Below, one piece after another: positions 1 through 8,074 of a DNA stretch of 64,000 nucleotides. The stretch comes from Castellaniella hirudinis (GTDB taxonomy: Bacteria > Pseudomonadota > Gammaproteobacteria > Burkholderiales > Burkholderiaceae_B): the NCBI RefSeq assembly GCF_042651965.1, contig NZ_JBHSDY010000003.1, positions 347,659 through 411,658 on the forward strand, written 5' to 3'. The notes below the pieces were generated by a model that had not been told where the DNA came from, did no database searches, and saw nothing but the letters and a program-made list of their open reading frames with translations. A program made the translations under genes and the position numbers. Each line of letters begins with the position of its first letter. The first letter of the stretch is position 1.

Positions 1-2
1 GC

Positions 3-446
3 GAGGTCGTGGCCGGCGACGTGGTCATCATCCGCTACGAAGGCCCCAAGGGCGGCCCCGGCATGCAGGAAATGCTGTATCCCACGTCCTACCTGAAGTC
101 CATGGGCCTGGGCAAGTGCGCGGCCCTGCTGACCGATGGGCGTTTCTCCGGCGGCTCGTCGGGCCTGGTGATCGGCCACGCCTCGCCCGAGGCGGCCGAG
201 GGCGGCAACATCGCCCTGGTCGAAGACGGCGACACCATCGAGATCGACATCCCCAACCGTCGCATCAATCTGGCCATCGACGACGAAACCCTGGCGGCAC
301 GCCGTGCGGCCATGGAAGCGCGCGGCGCCAAGGCCTGGAAGCCGGTGGACCGCCAGCGCGAAGTCTCCCAGGCGCTGCTGGCCTATGCGGCCTTGGCGAC
401 CTCGGCCGATCGGGGCGCGGTGCGCGATGTGGGTCAGTTGAAGTGA
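3..446 (+). CDS. ilvD: Dihydroxy-acid dehydratase, C-terminal fragment (runs off the left edge)
   Basis: This is the last 147 codons of a dihydroxy-acid dehydratase, which converts 2,3-dihydroxy-isovalerate or -methylvalerate to the 2-keto acid in branched-chain amino acid synthesis. Visible family motifs are YEGPKGGPGMQEMLYPTS, LLTDGRFSGGSSG and GHASPEAAEGG. The tail (KAWKPV..R..EVS.AL.AYAALATSADRGAVRD) is that of the long enterobacterial-type enzyme of about 616 residues, unlike the short-type enzyme at 9948-11636. The frame is open to the window edge, so the start lies outside. A strong hairpin follows the stop. Confidence 0.93.
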   Translation, partial: EVVAGDVVIIRYEGPKGGPGMQEMLYPTSYLKSMGLGKCAALLTDGRFSGGSSGLVIGHASPEAAEGGNIALVEDGDTIEIDIPNRRINLAIDDETLAARRAAMEARGAKAWKPVDRQREVSQALLAYAALATSADRGAVRDVGQLK

Positions 447-452
447 GGTGAC

Positions 453-480
453 ATGGCGGCGGCCCGCAGGCCGCCGCCAT
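453..480 (+). terminator. Strong hairpin after ilvD
   Basis: A perfect 12-bp stem (ATGGCGGCGGCC paired with GGCCGCCGCCAT, loop CGCA) begins six bases after the ilvD stop. No T-run follows, so it is either a non-canonical terminator or an mRNA-stabilising 3' hairpin. Confidence 0.5.
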
Positions 481-510
481 GGTGTTCAGGGTAATTCCTG
501 ATTCCAAGTC

Positions 511-524
511 ATACGATGACGTAT
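511..524. promoter_or_regulatory. Putative operator ATACG-N4-CGTAT upstream of udh
   Basis: The palindrome ATACGATGACGTAT lies 50 bp before the uronate dehydrogenase start. A close copy (ATACGATGTCTTAT) sits before the ABC transporter at 1399-1412. The size and form suit a GntR-family regulator of sugar-acid genes, but no such regulator gene is in the window, so the assignment is inference. Confidence 0.45.
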
Positions 525-574
525 CACAATACATCCGATCAATCAGTTCGATAATGCATTGGATGGAGAAGTGT

Positions 575-1396
575 GTGGCTGAAAACAGGTTCGAACGCGT
601 GCTGCTGACGGGCGCGGCCGGCGGCTTGGGGCGCGTGCTGCGCGAAACGCTCAAGCCGATGGCGCGCATCCTGCGCCTGTCCGACGTCCAGCCGCTGGGC
701 GAGGCCGCCGAGGGCGAGGAGCTGCAGCCCTGCGACCTGGCCGACCGCCAGGCCGTGGACGAACTGGTGCGCGGCTGCGACGCCATCGTCCACATGGGCG
801 GCGTGTCGGTCGAGCGGCCTTTCGAGGAAATCCTCGAGGCCAACATCAAAGGTATTTTCCACATCTACGAGGCCGCGCGCCGCCACGGCGTGCGCCGCGT
901 GATCTTCGCCAGTTCGAATCATGCGGTGGGCTTCTATCCCCAGGCCCAGACGATCGACGCCGCGATGCCCACCCGTCCCGACGGCTATTACGGCCTGTCC
1001 AAGATGTACGGCGAGGGCATGGCCAGCTTTTATCACGACCGCTACGGCATCGAGACCCTGTCCATCCGCATCGGTTCGTCGTTCCCGGAACCCCGGGACC
1101 GCCGCATGATGCACATCTGGCTCAGCTATCGGGACCTGACCGAGCTGATCCGCCGGGGCCTGTTCACGCCCGGCATCGGCCACACCATCGCCTTCGGCCT
1201 GTCCGACAACAAGGAGCCCTGGTGGGACAACCGCCTGGCGGCGCACCTGGGCTATACCCCCCAGGATACGTCCGAGGCCTTCCGCGCGCAGATCGACAGT
1301 CTGCCCATGCCGGCGGCCGACGATCCGACGATGGTCCTGCAGGGCGGCGCCTTCACGGCTCAAGGGCCGTTCGATCCGCTGGACGCACCCTCTTGA
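575..1396 (+). CDS. udh: Uronate dehydrogenase (NAD-dependent SDR/epimerase fold)
   Basis: The 273-residue protein should oxidise D-glucuronate or D-galacturonate to the aldaric acid lactone with NAD, the first step of oxidative uronate catabolism. It shows the Rossmann glycine motif LLTGAAGGLG, the segments HMGGVSVERPFEEI and ASSNHAVGF, and the catalytic YYGLSK (YxxxK). It also has the uronate-dehydrogenase-typical IRIGSSFPEP.DRRMM and DNKEPWWDN. Length matches Pseudomonas uronate dehydrogenase (about 275). I chose GTG at 575 because GGAGAA precedes it at proper spacing; ATG 563 or 554 would add 4 or 7 residues. A palindromic operator candidate lies upstream. Confidence 0.85.
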   Translation: MAENRFERVLLTGAAGGLGRVLRETLKPMARILRLSDVQPLGEAAEGEELQPCDLADRQAVDELVRGCDAIVHMGGVSVERPFEEILEANIKGIFHIYEAARRHGVRRVIFASSNHAVGFYPQAQTIDAAMPTRPDGYYGLSKMYGEGMASFYHDRYGIETLSIRIGSSFPEPRDRRMMHIWLSYRDLTELIRRGLFTPGIGHTIAFGLSDNKEPWWDNRLAAHLGYTPQDTSEAFRAQIDSLPMPAADDPTMVLQGGAFTAQGPFDPLDAPS

Positions 1397-1398
1397 AT

Positions 1399-1412
1399 AT
1401 ACGATGTCTTAT
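1399..1412. promoter_or_regulatory. Second copy of the putative sugar-acid operator
   Basis: ATACGATGTCTTAT matches the site at 511-524 in 12 of 14 positions. It lies just after the udh stop, 29 bp before the first permease gene. This suggests joint control of udh and the importer. Confidence 0.4.
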
Positions 1413-1440
1413 CTTTAAGTCGTGAGTCGAGAGGCCTGGC

Positions 1441-2178
1441 GTGCGCTACACCTTCAATTTTCCCGGCCTCGCGCCTTACTGGGACGTCTTCCTGGGCGGC
1501 GCGCTGACCACACTGGAACTGACCCTGGCCTCGACCGTGTTCGGCCTGATCCTGGGCGTGCTGTGCGCCATCGGCCGGCGCGGCGCCCATCGCGGGCTGT
1601 CGGGGCTGTGCGGGGCGTACATCGAGACCGTGCGCAACACGCCGTTTTTGGTGCAGATCTTCATCTTTTACTTCGGCCTGTCCAGCCTGGGCTACACCAT
1701 GCCCGCCGCCGTGGCGGCGGTGATCACCATGGTCATCAACGTGGGCGCCTATTCGGCGGAAATCATCCGCGCGGGCATGGATGCGGTGCCGCCGGGCCAG
1801 ATCGAGGCGGCTGAATGCCTGGGTCTGTCGCGCGCCCGCATCTACTGGCACGTCGTCATGCTGCCGGCCTTTGAAAAGGTCTATCCGTCCATCACCAGCC
1901 AGTTCGTCCTGATGATGCTGATGTCCTCCGTGACATCGCAGATCTCGACCGAGGAACTGACCGGCGTGGCCAACAACGTGCAGTCCATCACCTTTCTGTC
2001 GCTGGAAACCTATATCGTCGTCGCCTTCCTGTATCTGTGCCTGGCTGTCCTGCTCAAGGCGCTGTTCTGGCTGGGCGGGACGCTGCTGTTCCGCCGTCGC
2101 CGGGTGGTGGCGCGGGCCGCGCGCCGTCAGGCCGCCGCCGCACCGCGCGGGGCCGTTCGGGAGATGCGCCATGGATGA
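1441..2178 (+). CDS. Polar amino-acid-type ABC transporter permease 1
   Basis: This is an inner-membrane permease of the HisM/GlnP (HAAT) family, 245 residues. It carries hydrophobic segments and the cytoplasmic EAA loop (QIEAAECLGLSRARIYWHVV..PAF) that docks the ATPase. The GTG start follows directly on udh. The 3' end overlaps the second permease by 8 bp, so the two are translationally coupled. Substrate cannot be read from the sequence; the neighbourhood of udh and the shared operator suggest a uronate or aldarate, although this family usually carries amino acids. Confidence 0.85.
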   Translation: MRYTFNFPGLAPYWDVFLGGALTTLELTLASTVFGLILGVLCAIGRRGAHRGLSGLCGAYIETVRNTPFLVQIFIFYFGLSSLGYTMPAAVAAVITMVINVGAYSAEIIRAGMDAVPPGQIEAAECLGLSRARIYWHVVMLPAFEKVYPSITSQFVLMMLMSSVTSQISTEELTGVANNVQSITFLSLETYIVVAFLYLCLAVLLKALFWLGGTLLFRRRRVVARAARRQAAAAPRGAVREMRHG

Positions 2179-2821
2179 ATTCAGCCTCGTGCAGTTCGTC
2201 TATCTGCTGAAGGGCCTGGGCTGGACCCTGGTGTTGTCGGCCCTGTCCTTCGTCCTGGGTTCGGTCGCCGGATTCGGCGTGATGCTGGCGCGCGTGTCGC
2301 GCCTGGCGGTGGTCCGGGCGGCGGCGGTCCTGTTCATCCAGACGATCCAGGGCATTCCGTTGCTGGTGCTGCTGTTCGTCGTGTATTTCGGCGTCGGCAT
2401 TTTCGGCATCGACGTGCCGCCGCTGCTTGCCGCCGGGGTCGCCCTGATGGTGTACGTCAGCGCCTTCCTGGGAGAAATCTGGCGCGGCAGTGTGGAAGCC
2501 ATCGAGAAGACCCAATGGGAGGCCTCGGAATGCCTGGGGTTCTCGCGCTGGCAGTCGCTGATCCTGGTCGTCATTCCCCAGGCCGTGCGCCTGTCCCTGC
2601 CCGCCACCGTGGGCTTTCTGGTGCAGGTCATCAAGTCCACGTCCCTGGCCTCGGTGGTGGGGTTCGTGGAACTGACCCGCGCCGGGCAGATCATCAACAA
2701 CTCCCTGTTCCAGCCCTTCCTGGTGTTCGCGCTGGTGGGCGGGTTCTATTTCCTGCTGTGCTACCCCTTGTCCCGGTGGAGCCGCGCCATGGAGAAAAAG
2801 CTCAATGTCGGCCGTCGTTAG
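2171..2821 (+). CDS. Polar amino-acid-type ABC transporter permease 2
   Basis: This is the 216-residue partner permease, also HisM/GlnP-like. It has an N-terminal membrane segment, the signature VLFIQTIQGIPLLVLLF, and the EAA loop (WEASECLGFSRWQSLILVVIPQA). It overlaps the upstream permease by 8 bp and the downstream ATPase gene by 17 bp, so the three form one translationally coupled unit. The two permeases probably form a heterodimeric channel. Confidence 0.88.
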   Translation: MDEFSLVQFVYLLKGLGWTLVLSALSFVLGSVAGFGVMLARVSRLAVVRAAAVLFIQTIQGIPLLVLLFVVYFGVGIFGIDVPPLLAAGVALMVYVSAFLGEIWRGSVEAIEKTQWEASECLGFSRWQSLILVVIPQAVRLSLPATVGFLVQVIKSTSLASVVGFVELTRAGQIINNSLFQPFLVFALVGGFYFLLCYPLSRWSRAMEKKLNVGRR

Positions 2822-3533
2822 TCTGCAGAACGTCCATAAGTCCTTTGGATCGAACCAGGTCCTCAAGGGGGTGTCCTTCGACATCGCCCGGGGGCAGGTG
2901 GTGGCCATCATCGGCCAGAGCGGTTCGGGCAAAAGCACGGCCTTGCGCTGTATCGACCGCCTGGAAACCATCGACGAAGGCCACATCCAGGTGTGCGGCC
3001 ATCAGTTGGACGGCGGCAAGGTCGATCTGGAACAGTTGCGCAAGGATGTGGGCATCGTGTTCCAGAGCTACAACCTGTTCCCTCACCTGACGGTGGGCCG
3101 CAACATCACGCTGGCCTTGCGCCACGTGCGCAAGCTGCCGCGCAAGACCTGCGAGGAACGCGCCCGCCAGGTGCTGGAAACCGTCGGCCTGCTGGAAAAA
3201 TACGACAGCTATCCCGAGCAGTTGTCCGGGGGCCAGCAGCAGCGCGTGGCGATCGCGCGTTCGCTGGCGATGGAGCCCCAGGTGATGCTGTTCGACGAGG
3301 TGACCTCGGCTCTGGACCCGAAGCTGACCGGCGAGGTGCTGAAGGTCATCGAGAAGCTGGCCGAGGGCGGCATGACCATGGTGCTGGTCACGCACGAGAT
3401 GGCCTTCGCCCGGCGCGTGGCGGATCAGATCGTGTTCATGCACCACGGGCAGGTCTGGGAAACCGGCGGACCCGACATTCTCGTCAATCCGCAGACGCAG
3501 GAATTGCAGGATTTCATAGGCAACGGCCTATAG
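2805..3533 (+). CDS. Polar amino-acid-type ABC transporter ATP-binding protein
   Basis: The 242-residue ATPase is of the GlnQ/HisP type and powers the importer. It shows Walker A GQSGSGKST (about residues 38-46), the Q-loop FQSYNLFPHLTV, the signature LSGGQQQRVAIARSLA, Walker B VMLFDEV, a D-loop SALDP, and the H-switch VTHEM. In Walker B the catalytic Glu is present. It overlaps the second permease by 17 bp. A small hairpin separates it from the binding-protein gene. Confidence 0.95.
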   Translation: MSAVVSLQNVHKSFGSNQVLKGVSFDIARGQVVAIIGQSGSGKSTALRCIDRLETIDEGHIQVCGHQLDGGKVDLEQLRKDVGIVFQSYNLFPHLTVGRNITLALRHVRKLPRKTCEERARQVLETVGLLEKYDSYPEQLSGGQQQRVAIARSLAMEPQVMLFDEVTSALDPKLTGEVLKVIEKLAEGGMTMVLVTHEMAFARRVADQIVFMHHGQVWETGGPDILVNPQTQELQDFIGNGL

Positions 3534-3542
3534 AAGAAAGCT

Positions 3543-3558
3543 GGGGCCCCAAGGCCCC
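3543..3558 (+). other. Intercistronic hairpin before the binding-protein gene
   Basis: GGGGCC pairs with GGCCCC across a four-base loop between the ATPase stop and the binding-protein start, with no T-run. Such hairpins often protect the downstream mRNA of the highly expressed binding protein; that role is inferred. Confidence 0.4.
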
Positions 3559-3584
3559 GGCGCAACCACTTGATGGAGACTTCA

Positions 3585-4376
3585 ATGAAACTCAAACAAA
3601 CCATGCTGGCCGCTGTCCTTGGATTGTGCGCGGTTGGCGTCACCGCCCAGGCAGGCGATCTGGACCAGATCAAGAAGGACGGCGTGATCCGCGTGGCCAT
3701 CGCCATGGGCGTGCCCATGTTCAGCTACGCCAACGCGCAGATGCAGCCCGAGGGCTCGGACGTGACCACGGCCGAAATGCTGGCCAAGGACCTGGGCGTG
3801 AAGCTGGAACTGGTGCCCATCACGAATGCCGCCCGCGTGCCGACGATCCAGACCGGCAAGGCGGACCTGGCCGTGGCCAATCTGTCGATCACGGAAGAAC
3901 GCGCCAAGGTCATTGATTTCTCGGTGCCCTACGCCTCGTTGCAGATCATCGTCGCGGCGCCCAAGGACGTGAAGATCGCCGACTACAAGGATTTGAAGGG
4001 CGTGAAGATCGGCGTGACCCGCGCCACGGTGAACGATACCGACATCAGCAAGAATGCGCCGGATGCCAATATCCGCCGCTTCGAGGACGATGCGACGCTG
4101 GTGACGGCGGCGGCGTCCAGGCAGGTGCAGGCGATCTCGTCGCAGTGGCCCAATGTGGCCGAGGTCAACAAGAAGCTGAAGGCCGATCCCTACGAAACCA
4201 AGTTCGTGCAGCACGAATTCATGCTGGGCATCGCCATGCCCAAGCAGACGCCGCAATTGAAAGAATGGGTGGACGGCTGGGTGCGGACGAACCTGAAGAA
4301 CGGCCGCCTGAACGAGGCCTACAAGAAGTACCACGGCAACGACCTGAGCCCCAAGGTCCTGGCCAACGGGAACTGA
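3585..4376 (+). CDS. Family 3 periplasmic substrate-binding protein
   Basis: This is a 263-residue periplasmic solute-binding protein (SBP_bac_3) for the importer encoded just upstream. A Sec signal peptide (MKLKQTMLAAVLGLCAVGVTAQA) precedes the mature sequence at about residue 24. Family features are LDQIKKDGVIRVAIA, the DLAVANLSITEERAKVIDFSVPY segment (typically D.ii.g...t.eR....FS.PY) and a C-terminal helix. TGGAGAC gives the ribosome-binding site for ATG 3585. The ligand is unknown; uronate-related or amino-acid ligands are both possible. Confidence 0.9.
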   Translation: MKLKQTMLAAVLGLCAVGVTAQAGDLDQIKKDGVIRVAIAMGVPMFSYANAQMQPEGSDVTTAEMLAKDLGVKLELVPITNAARVPTIQTGKADLAVANLSITEERAKVIDFSVPYASLQIIVAAPKDVKIADYKDLKGVKIGVTRATVNDTDISKNAPDANIRRFEDDATLVTAAASRQVQAISSQWPNVAEVNKKLKADPYETKFVQHEFMLGIAMPKQTPQLKEWVDGWVRTNLKNGRLNEAYKKYHGNDLSPKVLANGN

Positions 4377-4417
4377 CGGTTCCGCTTCGGGCGTCGCCCC
4401 TGCAGGGCGTCGCCCGC

Positions 4418-4444
4418 CTCGCGCCCGGGACGCCCGGGCGCGAG
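4418..4444. terminator. Bidirectional terminator between converging operons
   Basis: A perfect 12-bp stem CTCGCGCCCGGG/CCCGGGCGCGAG with a three-base loop is followed by TGTTTC. It lies between the ABC importer and the leftward TonB receptor gene, whose stop is at 4463, so it can end both transcripts. Confidence 0.7.
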
Positions 4445-4462
4445 TGTTTCCGGGATCAGGGA

Positions 4463-6577
4463 TCAGAACTTGTAGGTGACCCCCGCCGTCACGCTGCGGC
4501 CGTTGCCGGGCAGGAAGGTGGGGTCGGCGGCGCCGGCGGTGTTGCGGATGACGAAGGCGCTGGCGTAGGTCTGGTCCGTCAGGTTGTCGCCCTGCACGTA
4601 GGCCTGCCAGTGCTTGTCGATCTGGTAGTCCACCTTGAAGCCGAGCAGGGCGTAGCTGTCCTGCTGGGTGTCCGGCGTGTTGGCGTGATTGGTCTCCGTG
4701 GCCGCCGGCATCCAGCGCACGTTCGGGCCGAAGCGCAGTCCGCCGATGCGGTACAGGACCTCGGCGCTGAGCAGGTGGCGCGGCACGCCGGCGATGCGGT
4801 TGCCCGCGTACTCGCCGCCCTTGAAGCGGAAGTCGCTGAAAGTGTAGGCGACGCGGTAGTCGAAGGCCGCGCCTGCGCCCGGGGCGGGCAGGCTGCCGTT
4901 CAGGCCCAGCTCGATCCCCTGGTGGCGGGTGCCGCCGCGGTAGTTGTAGGTGCCCGCCGCCGTGCCGTTGGCGGTGCTGACCGACATCAGTTCGTCCTTC
5001 ACGTCGCTGTGATACAGCGTCAAGGCCCAGTGCGGCGCATAGGATCCCGCGCCCAGCCGGCCCTCGCCGCCGATCTCGACGGTGTCGGCGCGCTGCAGTT
5101 TCAGGGCGCTGAGGCTGGTCGTCGCCGGAATCGGCATGACGGAGTTCGGGCGGGGCGGCACGGTGCCGTTGACGATTTCCCAGTAGGTCGGCGCTTCATT
5201 GCTGCGGCTGACGTTGACGAAGAAACGCTGGTCCTCGGCAGGCTGCCAGACCAGGCCCAGTTTCGGGCTGACGTAGTTCCAATCCTGGTCGAGGCTGTTG
5301 CCCGAGCCGCGCTCGCGCGCGTCCCGGACCGCCTGGGTGAACTTGGCATCGCCCACGACGGTCCATTGCGGGTTGACGTGCCAGGCGAATCCCAGCAGCG
5401 CGCTGCGATTTTCAGCCTGCAGGTCATAGTTCCCGAAGCGCTGCAGGCGCGAACCGTCTTCCGGCCGGACGACGTAGAGCTTGCGGTCCATGTTGCTGCG
5501 GGACCAGTCCAGCGCCACGCGGTAATCGATGGCGCGGTACTTGCCCGCGAGCTGCCACTGCGCGCCGTAGGTCATCCCGTCGGTCACGGTCGCGCTCAGG
5601 GGATCCTGGAAGGTGTCGTCGATGCTCTGGGCGTAGACGCCGAAGGTATTGTTCAGGTCCTCCGTGCCCCAATAAGTGCGATTGGCGGCGCGGAACTGGC
5701 TCGATGTGCGGTGCGGGTTGCGCTTGTATACGTTCAAGGGGTGATTGGCCGTATTGCCGTCGCCGATCACGCGGGTCGGATCGTCCTCCATCATGGCGCG
5801 AGGCACGACGAACGGAATGTCCACGTCCAGATCCACGTACGACAGGTACGTCCGGTTCTCGAAGCCGTCGCCCTGGACGCCGAAATTGCCCTGCACACTG
5901 GTGCGCTCGGACCCGGAGTGGTGGCGGTAGCCGTCGTATTTGTCGTGGGTGACGCTCAGGCGGCCGTCCAGGCTGTCGCTGCGGAATCCCTTGGCGGCCT
6001 GGGCGCCGAAGCGGCCGAAGCTGCCGCCTTCCACGCGCAGCAGGTCGCCTGCCGTGCCCGTCAGCGACTGGAAGTCCAGTTCGCCGCCCAGGGTGGTCGC
6101 GGCCGGCGACAGGGCGTTGGCGCCCCGGCGCGCGCTGATCAGGCCGGCGTTGCGCGGTTCCAGGAAACCGATCACGAAGGATCCGTCGGCCTCGTTCAGC
6201 GGCAGGCCGTCCTGCAGCAGCATGACGCCCCGGTTCACGGGGTTGCTCTGGATGCCCGAGCCGCGGATGTTCAGGCGCGGCTGGTCCAGCCCGCCGAAGA
6301 ATTCCTGCACCACCAGGCCGGGCTGGTAGTCCAGGGCGTCCCGCAGCGTGGCCAGGCGGGTTTCTTTCTGCGGCTCGATCAGGTTGGTGCCGCCGGCCAC
6401 GCCGTCCAGGCGGGCGCGTTCGGCCTTCACGCCGGGGTTCAGCGGCGTGGCCTGGGCGTCGCCGCTGACGGTGATGGGGTTCAGGCTCTGGACTTGCTGG
6501 GCGTGGGCGGGCGCCAGGCCGGTGGCTGCGAAGGCCAGGGCCAGAGCCAGGGGCGTGAGGGCGTAGGGTGCGCGCAT
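4463..6577 (-). CDS. TonB-dependent outer-membrane receptor (siderophore type)
   Basis: The 704-residue outer-membrane receptor imports an iron complex or similar ligand with TonB energy. It has a signal peptide ending ...GLAPAHA and a plug domain (LRDALDYQPGLVVQEFFGG, RLNIRGSGIQ, LLQDGLPLNEADG). A 22-strand-type barrel follows, with the final strand VTAGVTYKF ending in Phe. The start at 6577 is chosen because the signal peptide begins there; upstream in-frame sequence is low-complexity and overlaps the ABC ATPase. It is the last gene of the leftward operon behind the Fur-box-like site, 50 bp after the ATPase. Confidence 0.9.
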   Translation of the reverse strand: MRAPYALTPLALALAFAATGLAPAHAQQVQSLNPITVSGDAQATPLNPGVKAERARLDGVAGGTNLIEPQKETRLATLRDALDYQPGLVVQEFFGGLDQPRLNIRGSGIQSNPVNRGVMLLQDGLPLNEADGSFVIGFLEPRNAGLISARRGANALSPAATTLGGELDFQSLTGTAGDLLRVEGGSFGRFGAQAAKGFRSDSLDGRLSVTHDKYDGYRHHSGSERTSVQGNFGVQGDGFENRTYLSYVDLDVDIPFVVPRAMMEDDPTRVIGDGNTANHPLNVYKRNPHRTSSQFRAANRTYWGTEDLNNTFGVYAQSIDDTFQDPLSATVTDGMTYGAQWQLAGKYRAIDYRVALDWSRSNMDRKLYVVRPEDGSRLQRFGNYDLQAENRSALLGFAWHVNPQWTVVGDAKFTQAVRDARERGSGNSLDQDWNYVSPKLGLVWQPAEDQRFFVNVSRSNEAPTYWEIVNGTVPPRPNSVMPIPATTSLSALKLQRADTVEIGGEGRLGAGSYAPHWALTLYHSDVKDELMSVSTANGTAAGTYNYRGGTRHQGIELGLNGSLPAPGAGAAFDYRVAYTFSDFRFKGGEYAGNRIAGVPRHLLSAEVLYRIGGLRFGPNVRWMPAATETNHANTPDTQQDSYALLGFKVDYQIDKHWQAYVQGDNLTDQTYASAFVIRNTAGAADPTFLPGNGRSVTAGVTYKF

Positions 6578-6627
6578 GGGGGTTCCTCGGTGAGGGGATG
6601 TGGATGAAAAGGGTGGCAAGGATCGGG

Positions 6628-7296
6628 CTACGGACCGGCGGGCGGGGCGGCAGCGTTGGCCCCGTCCGGACGGCCGGCGGGGGCCGGCTGTTCCTGGACG
6701 CGGCCGCCGGCCACGCGCAGGATGCGGTCCACCAGGCCGGCGAGTTCCCAGGGCTGGTGGCTGATGCAGACCAGCGCGGCGCCGGTGGCGCGGGCCTGCT
6801 CGGCGCACAGCCGCCCCAGGTCGGCGCGCAGCGCCGGATCCAGCGCGCTGAACGGTTCGTCGAGCAGCAGCAGGTCCGGCTCCAGCGCCAGGGCGCGAGC
6901 CAGGGCCGCGCGCTGGGCCATGCCGCCCGACAGCTCGGCCGGCCAGGCCCGCGCCGCGTCGGCCAGCCCCACGCGGGCGAGCCAGCGGTTGCGCCGCGCG
7001 GCGATCTCGCCGGCGGGGACGCCGCCCGCGCGCAGGGCGATGTCCAGGTTGTCGGCCACGCTGCGCCAGGGCAGCAGTCGGGGTTCCTGGAAGACCAGGC
7101 GGGTGCGTTGGAAGGTATTGCGGCAGATCCCGCCGTCCGGGCGCAGCAGGCCGGCCGCCAGGCGCAGCAGGGTGCTCTTGCCGGCGCCGCTGGGGCCGAT
7201 GACGCCGATGCGCTCGCCGGGGCGCACGTCCAGGCGGATGCCGTCGAGTACGGCGCGCGGGCCGAAGGCCAGGTTCAGGTCGCGCATTTCAAGCAT
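6628..7296 (-). CDS. ABC transporter ATP-binding protein (SsuB/TauB type)
   Basis: The 222-residue ATPase carries Walker A GPSGAGKST, Q-loop VFQEPRLLPWRSV, signature LSGGMAQRAALARAL, Walker B LLLLDEPFSALD and the H-switch SHQ. The LLPWRSV motif after the Q-loop is typical of nitrate/sulfonate/taurine-type importers. It overlaps the permease gene by 8 bp. In this operon it likely drives inner-membrane uptake of the ligand that the TonB receptor brings into the periplasm. Confidence 0.92.
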   Translation of the reverse strand: MLEMRDLNLAFGPRAVLDGIRLDVRPGERIGVIGPSGAGKSTLLRLAAGLLRPDGGICRNTFQRTRLVFQEPRLLPWRSVADNLDIALRAGGVPAGEIAARRNRWLARVGLADAARAWPAELSGGMAQRAALARALALEPDLLLLDEPFSALDPALRADLGRLCAEQARATGAALVCISHQPWELAGLVDRILRVAGGRVQEQPAPAGRPDGANAAAPPAGP

Positions 7297-8074
7297 GGCT
7301 GGGCTCCTGCCAGCGGGTCAGGCGGCGCTGGACGGGCTGCAGCAGCAGGAATTCCAGCAGGGCCACCAGGCCCAGGATCAGCAGCACCCAGGCGTACAGC
7401 CGGCCGCTGTCGAAGGTGCTGCGCGCATTGGCCAGCGCGTAGCCGACGCCGCTCTCGGCGCCCAGGACTTCGGCCATGACCACCAGCCGCACGCCGCCGC
7501 AGGCGGCGATCAGCAGCGCCGCCGTCAGGGGCGCGGCCAGGGCGGGCAGGTAGATGTGGCGCAGCCGCGTCCAGGCGCCGAAACGGTAGACCTGGCCCAT
7601 TTCCAGCAGGCCGGCGTCGATCATGCGCATGCCCTTGACCGTGTTGACGTACATGCCGGGCGCCATCATCAGGACGGTGATGAAGATCACCATGCCCGAG
7701 CCCAGCCCGAACCAGAGCATGGCCAGCACGACCACGACCACGGGCGGAATGGCCATCAGCAGCCAGCGCAGCGGTTCCAGCAGGCCGCGCAGGCGCGCGT
7801 CGTGGCCGGCCAGCACGCCCAGGGCGAAGCCGATGCCGCAGCCCGCGCCCACGCCGATGGCGATACGCGTCAGGCTGTCGCGGCTGTGCGCCCAGAAACC
7901 CGGGTCGCCGGCCAGGATGCCGATCGAGCGCAGGGCCTCCAGCGGCGTGGCCATCAGCATGGGTCCCATGAGGCGGGCGGCGAGTTCCCAGCCGGCGAAG
8001 ATCAGGACGACGCCCAGCGCGGACCAGCGCCGGGACGTGCGCTTGGGGCGGCCCGGCGCGGCCATCTTGTTCAT
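7289..8074 (-). CDS. ABC transporter permease (SsuC/TauC type)
   Basis: The 261-residue permease has about six membrane segments and a BPD_transp_1 domain (RYSL-like loop: GQVYRFGAWTRLRHIYLPALAAPLTAALLIA). The start at 8074 overlaps the binding-protein stop by four bases (ATGA), which fixes it over a much longer in-frame extension that would cover the binding-protein gene. It is the membrane channel of the importer encoded with 6628-7296 and 8071-9066. Confidence 0.88.
   Translation of the reverse strand: MNKMAAPGRPKRTSRRWSALGVVLIFAGWELAARLMGPMLMATPLEALRSIGILAGDPGFWAHSRDSLTRIAIGVGAGCGIGFALGVLAGHDARLRGLLEPLRWLLMAIPPVVVVVLAMLWFGLGSGMVIFITVLMMAPGMYVNTVKGMRMIDAGLLEMGQVYRFGAWTRLRHIYLPALAAPLTAALLIAACGGVRLVVMAEVLGAESGVGYALANARSTFDSGRLYAWVLLILGLVALLEFLLLQPVQRRLTRWQEPSHA

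Noticed and set aside
4145..6607. Open frame of about 820 codons antisense to the TonB receptor
   Set aside because: Codon-bias shadow of the receptor gene; the receptor has signal peptide, plug and barrel motifs.
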